Below are positions 1-12,123 of a DNA stretch of 64,000 nt, in pieces; the stretch's first letter is position 1; each line of letters opens with the position of its first letter. The notes under the pieces are model-generated. The model was given only the letters and a program-made list of their open reading frames with translations. It searched no databases and was not told where the DNA came from. Made by a program: the position numbers and the translations under genes. Source of the DNA: Lamellibrachia satsuma. Lineage: Eukaryota > Annelida > Polychaeta > Sabellida > Siboglinidae. Location of the stretch: NCBI GenBank assembly GCA_033239005.1, contig BSQZ01000011.1:10684501-10748500 (forward strand), in the 5' to 3' direction.

Positions 1-1085
1 CTAGTGATATTTTACAAAGCACTCCTTCAGGTGGAGATGTGGCTTGTCAAAGTTAGTGCGGCGATGCTTTGCACTCATGCTGCATACAAGTTGACCTGAC
101 ATATCTCCATTAGGCAGAAGAATATGCGTTTCCACCACTTGATGGTCTTCCGCGTGAACTGACCATAGTAGGACACGCTCTGGTCAACTCGGTCACACCC
201 ACTCATTGACTGATTGTAGTCGTGAATTAGGCTTGGCAATGTCACCTCGTTGCCCCGCTTCCAAGTGATGGTCACATCCTGCACGATTGCTTTGGTGGAG
301 ACAAGAATGCATGGCTTCTCAGCCTTCTTATCCCGTCACTCCACGCAGAGCATGCCAGACTTGTTGTCACGATACCACCTCGACTCGCGATAGTTCAGTT
401 TCAGTGTTTTCAGCTGGGGAGGGAAGGTCTCGCAGTTAGTGTTCAATGTGCCACTGAAGTATGTGCGTTTGTCCATGAGGTATGCTATCAGTCTGTATGT
501 AGTGTAGATGCGGTCAGATGACCTGGCCCGAGTGGTCGCAACAGGTACTTGAAGACCTTTTCTGCTTGCCCAGATGATTGGTGCAGAAACGTCATATGAC
601 TCTGACATGGATCCATCAGGATGTTTTACATGTGACTCTGACATGGATCCATCAGGATGTTGTACATATGACTCTGACATGGATCCATCAGGATGTTGTA
701 CATATGACTCTGACATGGATCCATCAGGATGTTGTACACGTAGCCAGTTGTGCTGTCGCATAAGCCAAATGTCTTGATGTGATATTTCTTTGGCTTGGCT
801 GCATTAAATTGTTTATACTTCCATCTGCCTTTCCACCCGATGACCATTTTGTCAATTGCTACATTTTCGAATGGGTAAAATGCAGCCTGGAATTCTTTTA
901 TCAGTCCATTCATGAAAGGCTCTATCTTTTCTTTCGATTCTGCACCCATCTCTGAGATATGTAGCATGGTGTGACATATTGCCTCAAACTGGTGAACATC
1001 TTGTGGTACCACGGGCTGTAGTCAGAAGCAAAGGTGGACCAGTAATCCTTGATTGAGGGACGCTTATTCAACCCCATCGGAAGCA
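1..1085 (-). pseudogene. piggyBac-like transposase relic
   Basis: Three minus-strand reading frames together resemble a piggyBac (PGBD) DDE transposase. In 5'-3' order on the minus strand: a 'KDYW' segment near 1055, a stretch with 'ENVAIDKMVIGWKGRWKYKQF' features (about 790-880) and 'KPKKYHIKTFGLCDSTTGYVYN', a tandem repeat, a 'KRTYFSGTLNTN' block (about 430-480), and a C-terminal part with 'SGCDRVDQSVSYYGQF' (about 130-220). The frame shifts near 985 and again in the repeat, and a Trp codon has become TGA near 337, so it cannot encode a full enzyme. The C-terminal part continues to the window edge. Known for the family: cut-and-paste transposition at TTAA. Inference: an old, inactivated copy. 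Confidence 0.85.
598..741. repeat. 36-bp tandem repeat, four copies, inside the piggyBac relic
   Basis: Four near-identical 36-bp units start at 598, 634, 670 and 706, each containing 'gactctgacatggatccatc'. Because 36 is divisible by three, the array reads as a 12-residue repeat in the transposase frame on the minus strand. It lies just after the conserved 'TTGYVYN' motif and coincides with loss of the normal reading frame. Confidence 0.95.
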
Positions 1086-1230
1086 AAGTAATAGTAATTG
1101 AGCTATTACTTTGCTATTACGTTTAAACATTTCAATCACACCAAAATATTATTTCATTGAAAATAATCAGACCAAATTTTTTTTTTTACATACTGGTACA
1201 GTACATGGACAACTACCGTTTTAATTTTTT

Positions 1231-1885
1231 TCACATGCAGTTTTATTTAATCATTTATTTCCCAACAGTTGTGATAAAATGGTTTAGTATCAGAATCATG
1301 ACAGTCAATTAACTGTAGCATTATTAGCAGGAGACACTCTGATAGTGTGATTGCTGCATGGCTAATTTGTCATTTGAAGCCAGGTCCACCAGCCATCTAT
1401 CTTTTTCACACAAACCTATTCATTAATTCACTGAAATGGATAAAAGTGTCAGGCTTCCAGCACTAAACAGACTGTCTCTAACATCTTAGTCAGTCAATCA
1501 TTGCCATCTCCCAATTCTAGCTGCCAGACTGCCAAGCTGGGTAATGTTTGAACAAAATCCAAGGGCTTATACAATATTTTTTAGTTTTTCTCAGTTGGTA
1601 GCTTTGACCAAAAGCCACAGAGCAGTATGGGTCTACTATGGGCTAATCAGACTGTGTTATGTGACAGTGACATTGCTTTTCTGTTTCATTCCAATTAATA
1701 TATTAAACTTCTACATCCGACTGAAATTGTGTGAGGTTAATTTAATTGGTATTTTTTTGAGTTAATTGTAATTTAATTAATTATAAACCCATCAGTTATT
1801 TTGAATTTATGTAAATGATTAAGGATATGAAATGTTTAATCAAAAGAAAATATTTTAGTAATAGTAGTAGCTTGAACTGTAATAG
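1231..1885. repeat. Interspersed repeat family, copy 1
   Basis: This non-coding AT-rich stretch is closely similar to 42424-43145 in the same orientation. Shared blocks include 'agccaggtccaccag', 'cacacaaacctattcatt', 'caggcttccagcactaaa' and 'gtttaatcaaaagaaaat'. Small indels separate the copies. No reading frame or terminal repeat was recognised. It is probably a non-autonomous mobile element of at least 650 bp; the class is unknown. Confidence 0.75.
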
Positions 1886-2561
1886 TAATCTATAACATTG
1901 CAAAGCACGAATTGCTAATCATTAATAATTGGCTACTTTAAAAGCAGCTTTGTCACAGTCGTAGAATTTTCAAGTTAATGACATTGCTATCCAGCTTACA
2001 AATTAGAGTGACACTAGCAGTTAGGAATGTAAAATAATTAAATTAGTTGTGTTGTTAGCATTGGCACAGTAAATGGACTAGAGGGATGGCATAGGTAACC
2101 GAAGCGTATCTTGTGTATTGGTGGGACTTGAAAATTGTGAGTTGAAGTTGAAGGAAACTAAGGCGAATTTTTGATAAACAATGTCACCACTACTATTTGG
2201 AGAAGCCAAAAAAGTTGCTCATCTGCCCCTGATATATCCTTGTGTGCAACTGCCACCGTACCCTGTTACAGGGCTGTGATTGTTAGTAAATATCTGTGAA
2301 ATTGATTTCGGTTGCTCACCCAATCAAGTACAGTTAAAATCAGGCTCGTACAGGGGTTATGATTTGTGAGAGGGTCTATTTCGCTGAGAGCTACATCCAT
2401 ACCATATCATATTAGTATCTGCAATGCCAATAGGTGTACCGTGTAGGCACTAGGTAAGCTAATTAGGAAGTAATAGATGTATGCAAGTTGTATTTGATTG
2501 TATAAAATGTAATCAATTTGTTAAAATAATGCTTTACAAAAAACTTTAAGCATTTACATGC
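1886..2561. other. Intergenic, no feature seen
   Basis: AT-rich sequence with no convincing exon, RNA gene or structured repeat. It ends where the 57-bp tandem array starts. Confidence 0.5.
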
Positions 2562-2795
2562 AAATTGTGTCTGGAATGTCCTATGCCTGGCTATGGTGTG
2601 AACAGGGGCAAGAGCCCCAAATTGTGTCTGGAATGTCCCAGGCCTGGCTATGGTGTGAACAGGGGCAAGAGCCCCAAATTGTGTCTGGAATGTCCCATGC
2701 CTGACTATGGTGTGAACAGGGGCAAGAGCCCCAAATTGTGTCTGGAATGTCCCAGGCCTGGCTATGGTGTGAACAGGGGCAAGAGCCCCAAATTG
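2562..2795. repeat. 57-bp minisatellite, four copies
   Basis: Units start at 2562, 2619, 2676 and 2733, each beginning 'aaattgtgtctggaatgtcc' and ending in 'gggcaagagcccc'. The 57-bp period is divisible by three, so both strands show long but probably spurious frames. The flanks ('gcatttacatgcaaattgtg' before, 'caccagttattttgacctg' after) recur around a single diverged unit near 59685, so the array looks like local amplification of an interspersed sequence. Confidence 0.95.
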
Positions 2796-4359
2796 CACCA
2801 GTTATTTTGACCTGTTTTCTGGTGCCTTTTTTAGAACTGACTAACTTGATTGCAATACAAACATGAACCATAAGAAATCTGCGTTACTGCAATAGTCAGC
2901 CATATATGCTATATGTATGAAACTGAAACCAATACAATGGCTTACTAACACCAGTAGTGTTACCGCTCAGGTGAACAGCACCAAGGCTGTGTGGTCTTTC
3001 TACCGATGACCAATACCAATGTCAATATATGCCAGCTGATATGCTTGCCGGGTAACATATCAAGTACACCAGGGAGAATTGAATATATGAGAGTTTTCAC
3101 ATGACACCCATCAGTAATGTTCTGGTTGCAAACAAACTGTCTTTCTGTCAGTGCAAACTCTAAATTTAACGACTCTTGTTCTGTCGATAGCACCTGCAAC
3201 TCGTAACGACTCCATTTGCATTTCTGTAGGTGTTACCGAATGAAGTGCCAGCAGCCAATCAGCAATATCGAGCTTAATGAGCTACTCATGTATGCGCCCA
3301 GACCCTGGGTAATTGAGGCTATTCCCGGTTATACCCAGTTATACCCGGTCAGTGACATTTAGCAAAAATATTTCCCACTAATTTGCAGGGGCTGTTCTTT
3401 TGTGAGTGGACAAAGTGCATGCCAACGGTAACGCAAAACCTAGACAACGCTTGTTTTTATTGTGAGAGCACTACAGTTTTTCCCACCAAAAATTCTTTGA
3501 TGAATATAACTAGTATATCCTGGGGAAAAAGGTATGAATGAGTCTACCAACTCAAAATTGGTTTGCAGAAGTACTAGAGATCTAGGGCAATAGAACCAGA
3601 TGCAGGTAAAACACTTTTAAACAGGAATTACTGGTGCTGTGTTCCAAAAACCCTTAAAAATGACTAGTTTTTTGCCCACATAAGCCACAATTGTGGAGTT
3701 AATAGGCAAAACTATATATCTCATGAAAGAGCTCAGTGAGCTGCATCAATCCAGCAGTATTTGGAGTTTCTACATGTTTTTAAACAATATAATATAAGCC
3801 ACAAAAACAAACGTTTACCATGACCATGTGCACCAAGCAGTGTACAGCTTTATCAGCTGTAGACTGGTACTCTGTAGCCTTGAAATTATGTGATATGTGT
3901 TGATACCAGAACCATGAGGAAAACGTGTCAACAAGAATGTTCTGTTTTTCCGCAAATTAGGGGTCTTGTGAATAAATTTTGACCTTTTGTACAATGAAAT
4001 GAAATGCTATTTTTCCCTCATGTCCCTTGAGTCATGGAATTGCCCTCCAGTATAACTAGTCAGAAACCCTGGCCGCTGCTGAATTTGGTGTGACAGATGC
4101 TTTTGTGGCATCCAGTCAGTACTTGCCATATCAAGTACCACATCATGCAGGAGTTCATCTTTTGTCCATAGCAATTTTCAGCATGCAAATGCAGATGATA
4201 ATCACCAACACTGTAGTCAGGCCTGCTGGATAAAAAAAAATTCTACAAGCCCGCTAGGCTAGTGGATTATGAAATCTACTAGCCCGCAGGAATTTTCACT
4301 AGCACGAATACGTTCATAAAAATTTTTTTTTATCTTCCTCAGTCCATATTCTAACAATA
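2796..4359. other. Intergenic, no supported gene
   Basis: About 1.5 kb without a credible exon. The only notable patch is 4200-4310, where 'ctactagcccgc'-type motifs recur with alternating orientation. Short open frames here lack splice context and familiar motifs. Confidence 0.4.
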
Positions 4360-6660
4360 ATGCAAAAACAAATTTATTTGTCTACTTTTTATTCCAAAGT
4401 GTCTCAACTAAATATAAAACATTTTCGGAAAAGAAACTCCACAAAACTGCGCTCTGCAGAAAAAGCATTGCAGATGATGCAACGCTTGGCAGTCAGAGTG
4501 TTTTCTGTGATCTCTGATTTTTATTTGACTTTCCGAAGCCCTGCTCTAGTTGTTGAACAAGTAGTGCAGCATCAACACTTTGTCACCTTTCTTAGTGTGA
4601 AACCTGTCATCAAGGAGGAAGTTCACTTGTCTCGGGAAGGTTTCACATGCAACACAGAAGATACTATTCTTTCAAAGATACCTGTACTTGAAGTAAATTG
4701 GTCCACGCTGTATAGAGAAATGCACTTGGTGGGCATGCAGCATGTCAACCGAGCATTAAGTCATATGGCAAGTTGTCTTTCACAGCTTTGTAAACATCAG
4801 TATAACAGGAATGCTCCTTCGTAGCTCGGTCACCAAAACAGCCCAGTGAGAAGAGCATATGCAACATGTCGCCATCGAAAAGGGTGTCACAGGGAAAAGG
4901 AGATGTCGACTTGTCTATGGTTTGGGATTGGAAATGCTGCAATATTTTTTTGTATCTGTCTGCTCTGTGGTTAGACTTCTTTCTTCAATTGCTTCACTAT
5001 CCTGTACAATTTGTTCCTGTTCTGACGCACTTGTTCACAACCATTGCTGCTGTAGTGATTCGTTCCTTGCTGGCATGTTTGGTTTGCTGCAACTATGTTA
5101 ACGTCATCTTTATCTGGTTCTTCACGTTCTGGAGGTGGAGGTGTTTTGCTGAAGTACACAGAGCTGTTGCTGTGTAGCCTATTTCCTTGCTCGAGAATGC
5201 TCAGTTGACTCGCCACCTTTCGCACTGCTGCCTCACTGCACTGTTGGTTAGATAAAAAGGTCTACTTTTGGTGGCAACTTTGTTTATCCTTAGCATTGAA
5301 TTCCGTTGGCCTTTTCCATTTCAGAAACATAGGAAGGACACCCATCATTGCTTGGTCACGAACCTCGTATGCCTCCTCCTCTATCAGCAGGCAAGTTAGT
5401 GCTACAAACGTTGATCTGTGACATGATTCCCTGTGACACAAATACATCCTCCAATACTGACAATAGGCAGCACTTACTAAACACATGCGTTATCACGATG
5501 ATGCCAGCAGTAGATCCATCGTCTTCGTACACGATGACCATGTATGATGTAAGCAACTAGTTCCGGATGTGTCCGATTTTGAACTCAAAACTGGGCGGTG
5601 GGACACAACATTGTGTGCTGGACATGTTTAATAAGTATTTTCAAGAAGGGTAGTTGTGCTTTATGGGATGACATGAAACCTTTTCGAATCCACCGATGTG
5701 GAAGCTGCTGGCAGTGCAGTGGGAGAAGGCCGAGCGGGGTGATTCTCAAGGTAAAGGCCTGTCTCGAAAACAATATCAATGGGTTGGTGACTCAGCAATG
5801 TTCTCACAGAGTGCAATGTGGCAAGTTTCCCTGTGAGAGTTGTACTCAATTCTACCTCCTCCAAGAGATGCAAAAGCTCTGTCTTTATATATTTTAACCA
5901 CCTTGGCTGCTTCTGTGTCCATAGTTGCCAGAACGTGCAACCCACAGAGTAGCCCATGCAATGCAACGAGTTGACTCTGCTTGTCCCTCGAAAGAGTCTT
6001 GAAATCCTTTGTATGCTATGATATATCCCTTCTGAATTCTTCAAAGTTATCTTTGAAAGTTTTGTTGGCGATATGATGGTCAGTCATCAAATTCTTGATA
6101 TTTGTCATCAGCTTGTCATCAACTCATTCATTCTTCCAGCATAATCGGTTGATATCGCGGCTGTTTAATATGATATTTGCAACATGCATGTTGGCCGTTG
6201 TCTTGCATTCAGATTGAAAACCATTTGTGATGGATTTCGTTGGTAGTTTATGTATTTGACATTCTGTGAACGCTGTTGGTACAGTTCTCACCACTTCACT
6301 TCACTTGGCAACAGAAACGCCCATTGAGAGAAGTTCCATGTAAATTAAACGAACATTGTCACTGTAGCTAACACGGCCGTCTCTAACCTCTTGCTCTTCA
6401 ATAGTCACTGAAGACTCCTCTTTTTGTTGGTTACTGTTAGACATGTACGCTATCATTGAGCTGTGAAATCTTTGTAGCACACGTGTGGCACCCTGTTGCC
6501 ATGGTCTTCCATTTTGATTTTAGCTTTAGTGCATAATTCTGTTCTAGAGAAACAACTTTTGCCTTCAAAATTTCTACTTCTTTCAAACATTTATCAGGTG
6601 TGGCCCTTAGAAATGGGTTAGCCATTACAACACAAAAAAACGTGTATAAATGTGACAAAT
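4360..6660 (-). pseudogene. Unrecognised degenerate coding relic
   Basis: Several short minus-strand frames in series look like one decayed protein. They include a coiled-coil-like N-terminal piece ('CLKEVEILKAKVVSLEQNY', near 6560), a central 'LHGLLCGLHVLATMDTEAA' segment (about 5890-5960), a 'GGRIEYNSHRETCH' segment and a lower-complexity part with four prolines near 5140. Stops and frame changes separate them. The 'GLLCGLH' motif reminds me of repetitive invertebrate proteins from mobile elements, but I cannot name the family. A plus-strand frame at 4360-4824 (154 codons) overlaps; its composition does not favour it. Confidence 0.35.
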
Positions 6661-7726
6661 GGGCATTAGCAACAAGTTTTTCCAGTTCAGATGTAACACT
6701 AAGTATTTGATCTTGTCAGCCACTAAGCTGAGTTTTTCCAACTTCTGATACAACAGATGATCTTTTGAATGCAAGGCTTGACAGTTCGACTAAAGTCAGG
6801 AAATGGTTTTCACACCGTGTTCCCATTTCCAACATTTCTGGCTGGGAAACTGACACTGGTACAACCTTAGTCGATATGGACATTTCAGGATAGGCAACCC
6901 TCTCATCCGTCTTGCCCCTCACAATTCTTCCCCACTGCCTCTGGATGATGTGAGAATGAAGAAGGGAACCTAAATGAAACAGCCTCCGAATCCAGGAAAC
7001 ACAATGGCTGTCAGTTACACTTTTTTACAGTCTTTATGTGGTTCAGTTTTAAAAGCATACGTAATGAAATTGTAACATGGCCAGTATAAACATCTGAACT
7101 ATTGAACAGCCAGTTCAGTGAAATGCCTGCATCCTGACTAAGAGGACCAACAGTGTCACTGGAAGGTTTGGGAAGAACTGGAGCTGTTATCTGGGATAAT
7201 GGTGAGAACTTAGGAAGACGATGAAGAAGGTCGTGGTTCAGATGAAGAGTCTCAGATTTCTAAATTTTCTTGATTAGAATAAAAAAACTACCAGAGGAAA
7301 AGGCATCAAATGTGGTAAAGTGTTATCTGAAACAATTTTTAAAATGCGTTAACAACATGTTAAATATCTAAAGAGCCTGTAGATACAGCAATACTAAAGG
7401 TGTTCATATTTTTTAAGAAATATTAAGACACCATCTTCTGACATGAAAAAAATTTATCAAATTGTGTTTTATAATACAGTTGTAAAAACAAAATGGCTAT
7501 ATAAATCTTGTTTGCTTTAATTTCTGCCTGCAACAATGGACATAAATACATCATGTGAATGAACTAAATGTAGCTTGAAGATGCAATTGCAGGTCACAGA
7601 ATAATTAAATGAAGTGCGCTTTCTATCGGTGGCTTCATATTTGTGCTTGTAAACAAGTTTTTTTTTTATTTCTTGTGATATTCTTTTCAGTTGGCCAAAC
7701 CTATTTTATAAAAATCAACATCATCA
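6661..7726. other. Intergenic, possible upstream part of the preceding relic
   Basis: A 68-codon minus-strand frame (6716-6922) may belong to the degenerate protein downstream, but it carries no recognised motif. The rest is AT-rich with no signal. Confidence 0.3.
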
Positions 7727-7980
7727 CTATGTTGACTTTGTAAAGTCAACATTCTTTGCAATGATTGTCTCTCCTCCTTCCGGTGAGGTAGACAGAAAAT
7801 TATATCTTTCGAAACACCTGTCTAGTGCCTGGGCACACTTGTCATAGACATTATGCTCCCCAATGTCCGGCAGGGTCTGGAATAATTTCTGTAACTGGTT
7901 ACCTTTCCATGTGAAGGAGTACTGCACGCTTCTGCTTGTTGTTGGTTATCCCCGGAGCAATGACATATATTTCAAATGAC
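7727..7980 (-). pseudogene. Ty3/Gypsy-type Gag fragment
   Basis: Correcting one apparent extra base near 7915, the minus strand reads 'KRAVLLHMEGNQLQKLFQTL', then 'PDIGEHNVYDKCAQALDRCF'. This matches the capsid pattern of Ty3/Gypsy Gag: a Lys-Arg-Ala-x-Leu-Leu-His helix, a Leu-Pro-Asp-x-Gly turn and a Tyr-Asp-Lys helix. Only about 80 codons survive and no protease, RT or LTR was recognised nearby, so this is a relic. Confidence 0.65.
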
Positions 7981-8286
7981 GATTTCTAGTTTTTCCATTT
8001 GTTGGCTAACCCCGAAATGTTTGTTGTATTAAATTTGAATGGAGGAATTCCTGCTAAACCACTTAGTACAGCTGCCATGATACAAGAGAACACGAAAGCC
8101 TATGCACCGACTATCGCCCACCAACACCGTTTGTAGCTACTTGCAGCCAGCTGCCAGCAACGTCATTTGACTTGTTGGTGTTTATATGTGCTGTGTTCCT
8201 AGAACATGTCCCTACTATGTTGTTCATCCTTGTTGCTATATATGTTGTGTTTGGTTGGAAACAACTGATGACATCTTTGACAAAAC

Positions 8287-8395
8287 ACATGTAGTGTCTC
8301 CTAACACACTCGGCTGCCAGTACATGTAGTGTCTCCTAACACACTCGGCTGCCAGTACATGTAGTGTCTCCTAACACACTCGGCTGCCAGTACAT
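8287..8395. repeat. 35-bp tandem repeat, three copies
   Basis: Units beginning 'acatgtagtgtctcctaaca' start at 8287, 8322 and 8357 and are virtually identical, implying recent amplification. The period is not a multiple of three. Confidence 0.95.
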
Positions 8396-9523
8396 GAAAC
8401 CGACAAGCCCGTAAAATACAGATTACTGCTGTGGCACTATACTACACAGTCAAAAGCATGCAGTCTGAGATCTGGATCCAGGATGCTAACTTTTGGGGGA
8501 GGGGGTACCCCGACAGTTCCACGACCTGTTGGCTTGGTGTCGGTCCATTGAAGGACCGATTAAGAAGACGACTAAAAGGGTCAAGAGTCAGTCACTTTAT
8601 TCACTTATAAAACTGGGCTGATCTCTTCTAATTATCATCAAAAATAAGACAAAACTAACTGAGTCAGTTGTATTCACTATACAAAGCACACAGTACAGTA
8701 CCTTGCATCATTCAAGAACATGTTTACATACAATAGTGTAATAGAGTCTATGTCTTAATACATTTACTGTATTTGATAATAAAATATATAACTTTTTAAT
8801 AAAAAATTTTTTTTTTATTTACATTTTAACACATAATGTACTAATTAATTGCAAAGAACTACTTATGTAACACTATTGTTACAGCAACCTTGATATTTCT
8901 TGAAGCCAGGTAGCCTGTCATCATCTTCTGACCATATGATGGGCCTGTCTGTAATAAATAATGGCTGATTTGATGAGGTTTTGTGGCTGATACCGCAGTT
9001 TAGACATTTTTTTAAAAACAAATCTGTAACACTCTATATACATTATGCAGGGATTTTGCATGTACAAGTAAAATTCACAGAATTTCTCTTATCTGGGGTT
9101 TCCAGAAATGCGATCCTACAAAACAGCACTAAATTGTTATGAAGGCACACCATCAAGCATGGCTGCTTCATGGACTTTTCAAGGAATTATTCAACATTAC
9201 AAGTAATTGTTATATTATAGCTAGTAATAAATTTTATGTTACGTATAAGGGTCACAGTTTTAGTTTTAGCTTCATCATCAAATTCACTATGAAAATGTAC
9301 TGAATATTGTAGCTATTTGAAGCCAGTATCATAACCCTATTTTGTGCTTCCATGTATACAGTGCACACAGATCTGCATATAACAAGTTTTGTATATAAAG
9401 AGTTGTACAAACCTTACGTGCCAGGTGACTCGTGATTCTCCCTCCCTTTGGAGTCTACCAGGACCACGGCCTCCTGGGAGTGAAGCTGCTCTTGCAGCTT
9501 CTAGCTCACATACACAACATTGG
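8396..9523. other. Intergenic, no gene seen
   Basis: It contains a G-rich patch near 8495-8510, then AT-rich sequence. Frames in this stretch are short and unsupported. An LTR for one of the nearby Gag relics was looked for and could not be delimited. Confidence 0.4.
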
Positions 9524-9661
9524 CTTCTGCATCTGTGAGGCGCAAGTAGATGGTCTGTACTGGGTATAGGTTCACCTCCACAAGCTGAACAGCTCTGCAT
9601 CTGTGAGCCGCAGGTAGACAGTCTGTACTGGGTGTAGGTTCACCTCCACAAGTTGAACAGC
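9524..9661. repeat. 68-bp tandem duplication
   Basis: Two units, starting near 9527 and 9595, share 'tctgcatctgtgag', 'agtctgtactgggt' or 'ggtctgtactgggt', and 'aggttcacctccacaag'. On the minus strand each unit ends in a potential splice donor, AG|GTGAAC, just after 'GCAGAGCTG'. Confidence 0.9.
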
Positions 9662-9741
9662 TCTGCACAGTCAAAATAGAAATCACTGATTGCATCGACG
9701 TCGTCTTCGCTATCTGACAAGTCCGTGTCAGAATTGTCCAT
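9651..9741 (-). CDS. Candidate acidic first coding exon, unknown gene
   Basis: From an ATG at 9741 the minus strand encodes about 30 residues rich in Asp, Glu and Ser (starts 'MDNSDTDLSDSEDDVDAISD'), then reaches an AG|GTGAAC donor-like site. Acidic, unstructured starts like this are common in nuclear or transposon-derived proteins, but I recognise no family. The next exon was not found, and the adjacent 68-bp duplication repeats the donor. It may be the remains of a gene start. Confidence 0.25.
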
Positions 9742-10342
9742 CAACGCAAGAATGTCACATTATAACTAACAAAATACCCACTTGTTGATCACACATGCCT
9801 TAGTGGTCAAGACCCGGTGTCATCGTACAGGGACACGTGCCTTAGTGGTCATCTTTCCGCTCTATAAATCGCCTGTTAGTCACTGTCTCCATCGTTATGT
9901 ATTTATCAATAGAACTTTTGCTGCGCTCCACCACATTTCAACAAAGGCGCCATTACTGATTGGCCCAAGGCTAGACTAATGGAAATGATGCACGCTCATT
10001 GGCTAAGCGCCGGGATACCTGGTCCCGTTAGCCAATAAAATTATTTGTACCGAGTTCACGCATTTCTACTTCTTCTCGCTATGCATTGGCGAAGTATCGC
10101 GGTTACCCAGTGATGCCAGCCAATAAAATTATTCGTATGAGTTTGTGCATTTCTACCACCAAAGTAAAATTAAATAGCTCCTCGCGCATTTGCCCACGCA
10201 TTCAATAGCCAACACAGGTGAAGGTCTACAGAGTACACTCTTTTCAATTTTAGCGTACCTACCCACCACCCCATATTTAAAAAAATATCTCAACGAATTT
10301 ACACGAATCTCAGAAATGGCCTAAAAGCTCAAGAAAAAAAAC

Positions 10343-10344
<2 letters not shown>
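9742..10344. other. Intergenic, promoter-like direct repeats
   Basis: A short diverged direct repeat ('gccaataaaattatt' followed by 'gcatttctac') occurs near 10029 and 10110, and both copies carry CCAAT. 'gccttagtggtca' also occurs twice (about 9797 and 9839). It could be the upstream region of the acidic minus-strand exon. No transcript evidence can be seen. Confidence 0.3.

Positions 10345-10428
<84 letters not shown>
10345..10428. repeat. (GA)n microsatellite
   Basis: About 42 uninterrupted GA units. It lies beside the left boundary of the 10.5-12.1 kb duplicated block. Confidence 0.98.
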
Positions 10429-10429
<1 letters not shown>

Positions 10430-10514
10430 AGAACGCAAGTTTTATTCTCGAAATCAGGTGCATCTATATTGCTTTGCAATGCACCAATTCAAATGCAAGA
10501 AACGATGTTACCCT

Positions 10515-12123
10515 ATTTCAGCTTGTGATCAGCTAGATTTCCATTGATGTAGAGTCTCACTTGGCCGGACTCATCCACATTGCTCGCAGAGAATGTTTAG
10601 ACGACATGCACAAAATCACTCATCTGGGACGGCTGTCGTAAAATAAAAGGGTTTCTTGTTACAAGAAAATGTACCTCAATTAATGACAGATTAAATGGTT
10701 GGAAGCATATTCGTGTCAGAAAGGTGGCCGTTTACAAGAAAGCAAATTCATGCAGACAAAGAGGAAAGTATCGTGTATCTGAACAATTACCTGGCACACA
10801 TAGTCCTTTTTATCTTGCCATGACAGCATGTAAAACTCGTTGGCTGCAGTCGCATCACCAAACAAAGAACAAAGGCGAGGGAAGAAAAAAATGTGAATCG
10901 TATTGTACAATAATATTTTCTTTAAAAAAAACAACAAAAAGACTAACCATACACAATTTACACAGAATGAGTTCACATATGACAAAAGAGATAACATATG
11001 GATGTTTCCCAATTGGACCCATGTCATAAAAACAAATAAAACACTAATGTGCACAGATTTATCATTAATACTGTAGCACTCGGTCTCTTACCTATCAAAA
11101 TGAAACCAGTGTTGTCACTGATGTCCACTTCCTCCACAGCCACCGAAGGCTCATCACTGGGTGAAGGGGAAGCAGCGGCACAAAGTGGCTGGGTACCCAG
11201 TGCTCGTCTGTCAGGTCTTCTCTGTGAGTTGTCCACATGATGAATTTTGTAGAGGTGGCCGACTGGTCCCTTTGGGGCAGAAGGTCCTCTTGGCCAGGGA
11301 CCGCATGTCCTCTTCACCTTTGTCAGGAAAGATGATCATCACTTTGGAGTGCAGAATGTTTGCTGTGGTAAATAAATGCCACATTCCACATTCCTTTGAT
11401 GGCTTTCTGATGACGAAGATTTTGTCCTGAAGAGCCTTTGCTGCAGACTGGTGGTCGCTGTACTCCTCAGAATATCTTTGGAGCAAAGGGTCCTCAGATG
11501 CTGGGCAGGACATTTTAGAAAAGAACTCGTGGGACAAGTACAGGTGGAAGTGCGTCGCCATCTTCATTACAAGGCGAATCCTCATTTCGATGTGCTGTTC
11601 CTCCGTTCCAAATACTATCAACCTGACTGTTCATGGTAAACAGTTTCCATCTCCAGTGATGTTGACAGGGAAGTGGAGTGGAGGAGCGTCCTGTGGGAGG
11701 TGTTGGAAAGACTCACTATCAACAGACACTCCTGGCATTGATGTGAGGTAGTACTGCTGGTCTTCTGGAAGGTTGTACTCCATTACGCAAGCAGCACTGT
11801 CTTTGCAGACTCTCTCCAGCTTAGTGTATGTTCTGCTCTTGGCCATTCGGTCTAGTATTGACTGAAACACTTGTTCCCTGTTCGCCGATGGAGGAGGGGC
11901 TCTGTTGGTCTGGCAGGGAGAGGGGGGGTGAGGCAGGTTGGGCATGGCAGGCAGTGGGAGGTGGGGCTCTGTGAGCAGAAGTGGAAGAATCTGTCCACGA
12001 CTTGACAAAGTTGACTTGTTTTTGCTCCCAGTCTTCAGCATATTCCTGAGATGTACAGACTGATGCCAGGTTTCCCGTACAGCAATCACAGAAACAGGAC
12101 AGGTTTCTGGTAGAAATTTATTT
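10515..12123. repeat. Segmental duplication, copy A
   Basis: This block is collinear with 12785-14005 in the same orientation and is near-identical over most of its length, including intron sequence. Both begin at 'tttcagctt' followed by 'gatcagctagatttcc', and both end at 'ctggtagaaatttatt'. Copy A keeps about 390 bp (roughly 11537-11920) that copy B lacks. Confidence 0.9.

Noticed and set aside
2463..2871. Long frames on both strands through the 57-bp repeat
   Set aside because: A period divisible by three keeps any stop-free frame open; there is no non-repeat coding content.
4360..4824. 154-codon plus-strand frame
   Set aside because: No recognisable motif or splice context, and it overlaps a minus-strand series of frames that look more like a decayed protein.
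8480..8700. Possible LTR beside the Gag relic at 7.7 kb
   Set aside because: No second copy, no TG...CA boundaries and no primer-binding site could be recognised.
10344..10547. Frame with a long Arg-Glu repeat
   Set aside because: It is a translation of the (GA)n microsatellite and not evidence of a gene.
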